64,000 nucleotides of DNA from Solirubrobacter taibaiensis (GTDB lineage Bacteria > Actinomycetota > Thermoleophilia > Solirubrobacterales > Solirubrobacteraceae). Below the pieces are notes generated by a model. It had not been told where the DNA came from. It did no database searches and worked only from the letters and a program-made list of their open reading frames with translations. The stretch spans positions 1-64,000 of the forward strand of contig JAPDDQ010000031.1 of NCBI GenBank assembly GCA_027587225.1. Direction: 5' to 3'. Positions 63,744 through 64,000 of this stretch are shown piece after piece. The position numbers and the translations under genes are program-made. Position 1 is the first letter of the stretch, and every line of letters starts with the position of its first letter.

Positions 63744-64000
63744 GAAACGTCTACCTCGGCACCTCCGAGTTCGCGGCGGTCGTGCTGCAGGCGCTCGCCG
63801 ACTCCGCGCACCGTCCGCAGCTCGTCGTCACGCGGCCCGACGCCAAGCGCGGCCGCGGCCAGAAGCTCGCGCCGCCGCCCGTCGCGGTGCTGGCGGAGCA
63901 GCTCGGCATCCCGTTCATCCAGCCGGAGAACCTGCATTCGGAGGAGACGCTGCAGGCGATCGCGGACGCGGAGCCGGAGGTGCTGACCACCTGCGCGTAC
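63740..64000 (+). CDS. fmt: methionyl-tRNA formyltransferase, N-terminal part (cut by window end)
   Basis: Formylates Met-tRNA for initiation. A TTG at 63740 overlapping the def stop (TTGA) gives MRNVYLGTSEFAAVVLQALA, the standard opening, then QLVVTRPDAKRGRGQKLAPP PVAVLAE in which RPDxxxGRGxK is diagnostic, and IPFIQPENLHSEE. Eighty-seven codons are present before base 64000. No ATG lies in frame nearby. Confidence 0.93.
   Translation, partial: MRNVYLGTSEFAAVVLQALADSAHRPQLVVTRPDAKRGRGQKLAPPPVAVLAEQLGIPFIQPENLHSEETLQAIADAEPEVLTTCAY

Noticed and set aside
1..64000. tRNA, rRNA, tmRNA or RNase P RNA genes
   Set aside because: No T-loop GTTCRANNC within a cloverleaf, no rRNA core sequences and no rnpB or ssrA landmarks were found by eye. 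A covariance-model scan would be decisive.

Overview
This is high-GC DNA (roughly 70 percent, with strong G/C at third codon positions) from an actinobacterium, most probably class Thermoleophilia (Solirubrobacter-like). The reasons are the actinobacterial order of the cell-division and housekeeping genes, a split glycine cleavage P-protein (gcvPA/gcvPB), FtsZ with a DDLDIPPFLR tail, and many short secreted proteins of the kind common in that class. The taxonomic call is inference from gene content, not from a marker search.

The window reads as a conserved chromosomal backbone interrupted by accessory blocks. Backbone part 1 (1985-10344) is ftsW-murG, then a structured gap with two lipoprotein genes and recQ, then murC-ftsQ-ftsZ. 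A GGDEF gene and the glycine cleavage operon gcvT-gcvH-gcvPA-gcvPB follow (10389-16418). Next comes a secreted protein and a tightly coupled array of six paralogous secreted proteins with RTX-like Gly/Asp repeats (17197-22947). Backbone part 2 is trpS-scpA-scpB, then rluB-aroH, hisC, aroF-tyrA-aroA, cmk-der and metK, ending in priA-def-fmt. It is interrupted at 25308-30990 (DUF4328, terC, arylsulfotransferase-like, SUFU-domain gene, rlmN), 32091-34615 (ABC exporter plus TetR), 39321-47382 (AbiEi/DUF559 protein, secreted phytase-like and subtilase-like proteins, PLP enzymes, MocR/PNPOx pair) and 50687-60966 (Na+/solute symporter, galK, orphan DNA methyltransferase, LysE exporter, hydrolase-glycosyltransferase fusion, methyltransferase, LuxR-type regulator).

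Genes that clearly work together: FtsW/MurG/MurC/FtsQ/FtsZ build the septum; GcvT/H/PA/PB cleave glycine; ScpA/ScpB serve SMC condensin; AroF, AroA, AroH, TyrA and probably the HisC-like aminotransferase make aromatic amino acids; Der, Cmk, RluB, RlmN, TrpS, Def and Fmt serve translation; PriA and RecQ serve DNA repair.

The most interesting signals are: (1) the six-gene secreted RTX-like array with a 20-codon relic of a seventh copy; (2) a dispersed 151/152-bp palindromic element present twice (32091-32241 and 58205-58356), each time supplying the TGA stop of the leftward gene and showing compensatory base changes; (3) a 24-codon leader ORF rich in Tyr/Trp/Phe codons upstream of aroF; (4) a recurrent TANNNT box 5-13 nt before start codons, implying many leaderless mRNAs; (5) two genes, recQ and a DNA methyltransferase, that appear to need CTG start codons; (6) a hairpin-dense 500-nt gap after murG. 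No rRNA, tRNA, CRISPR array, transposase or prophage gene was seen.
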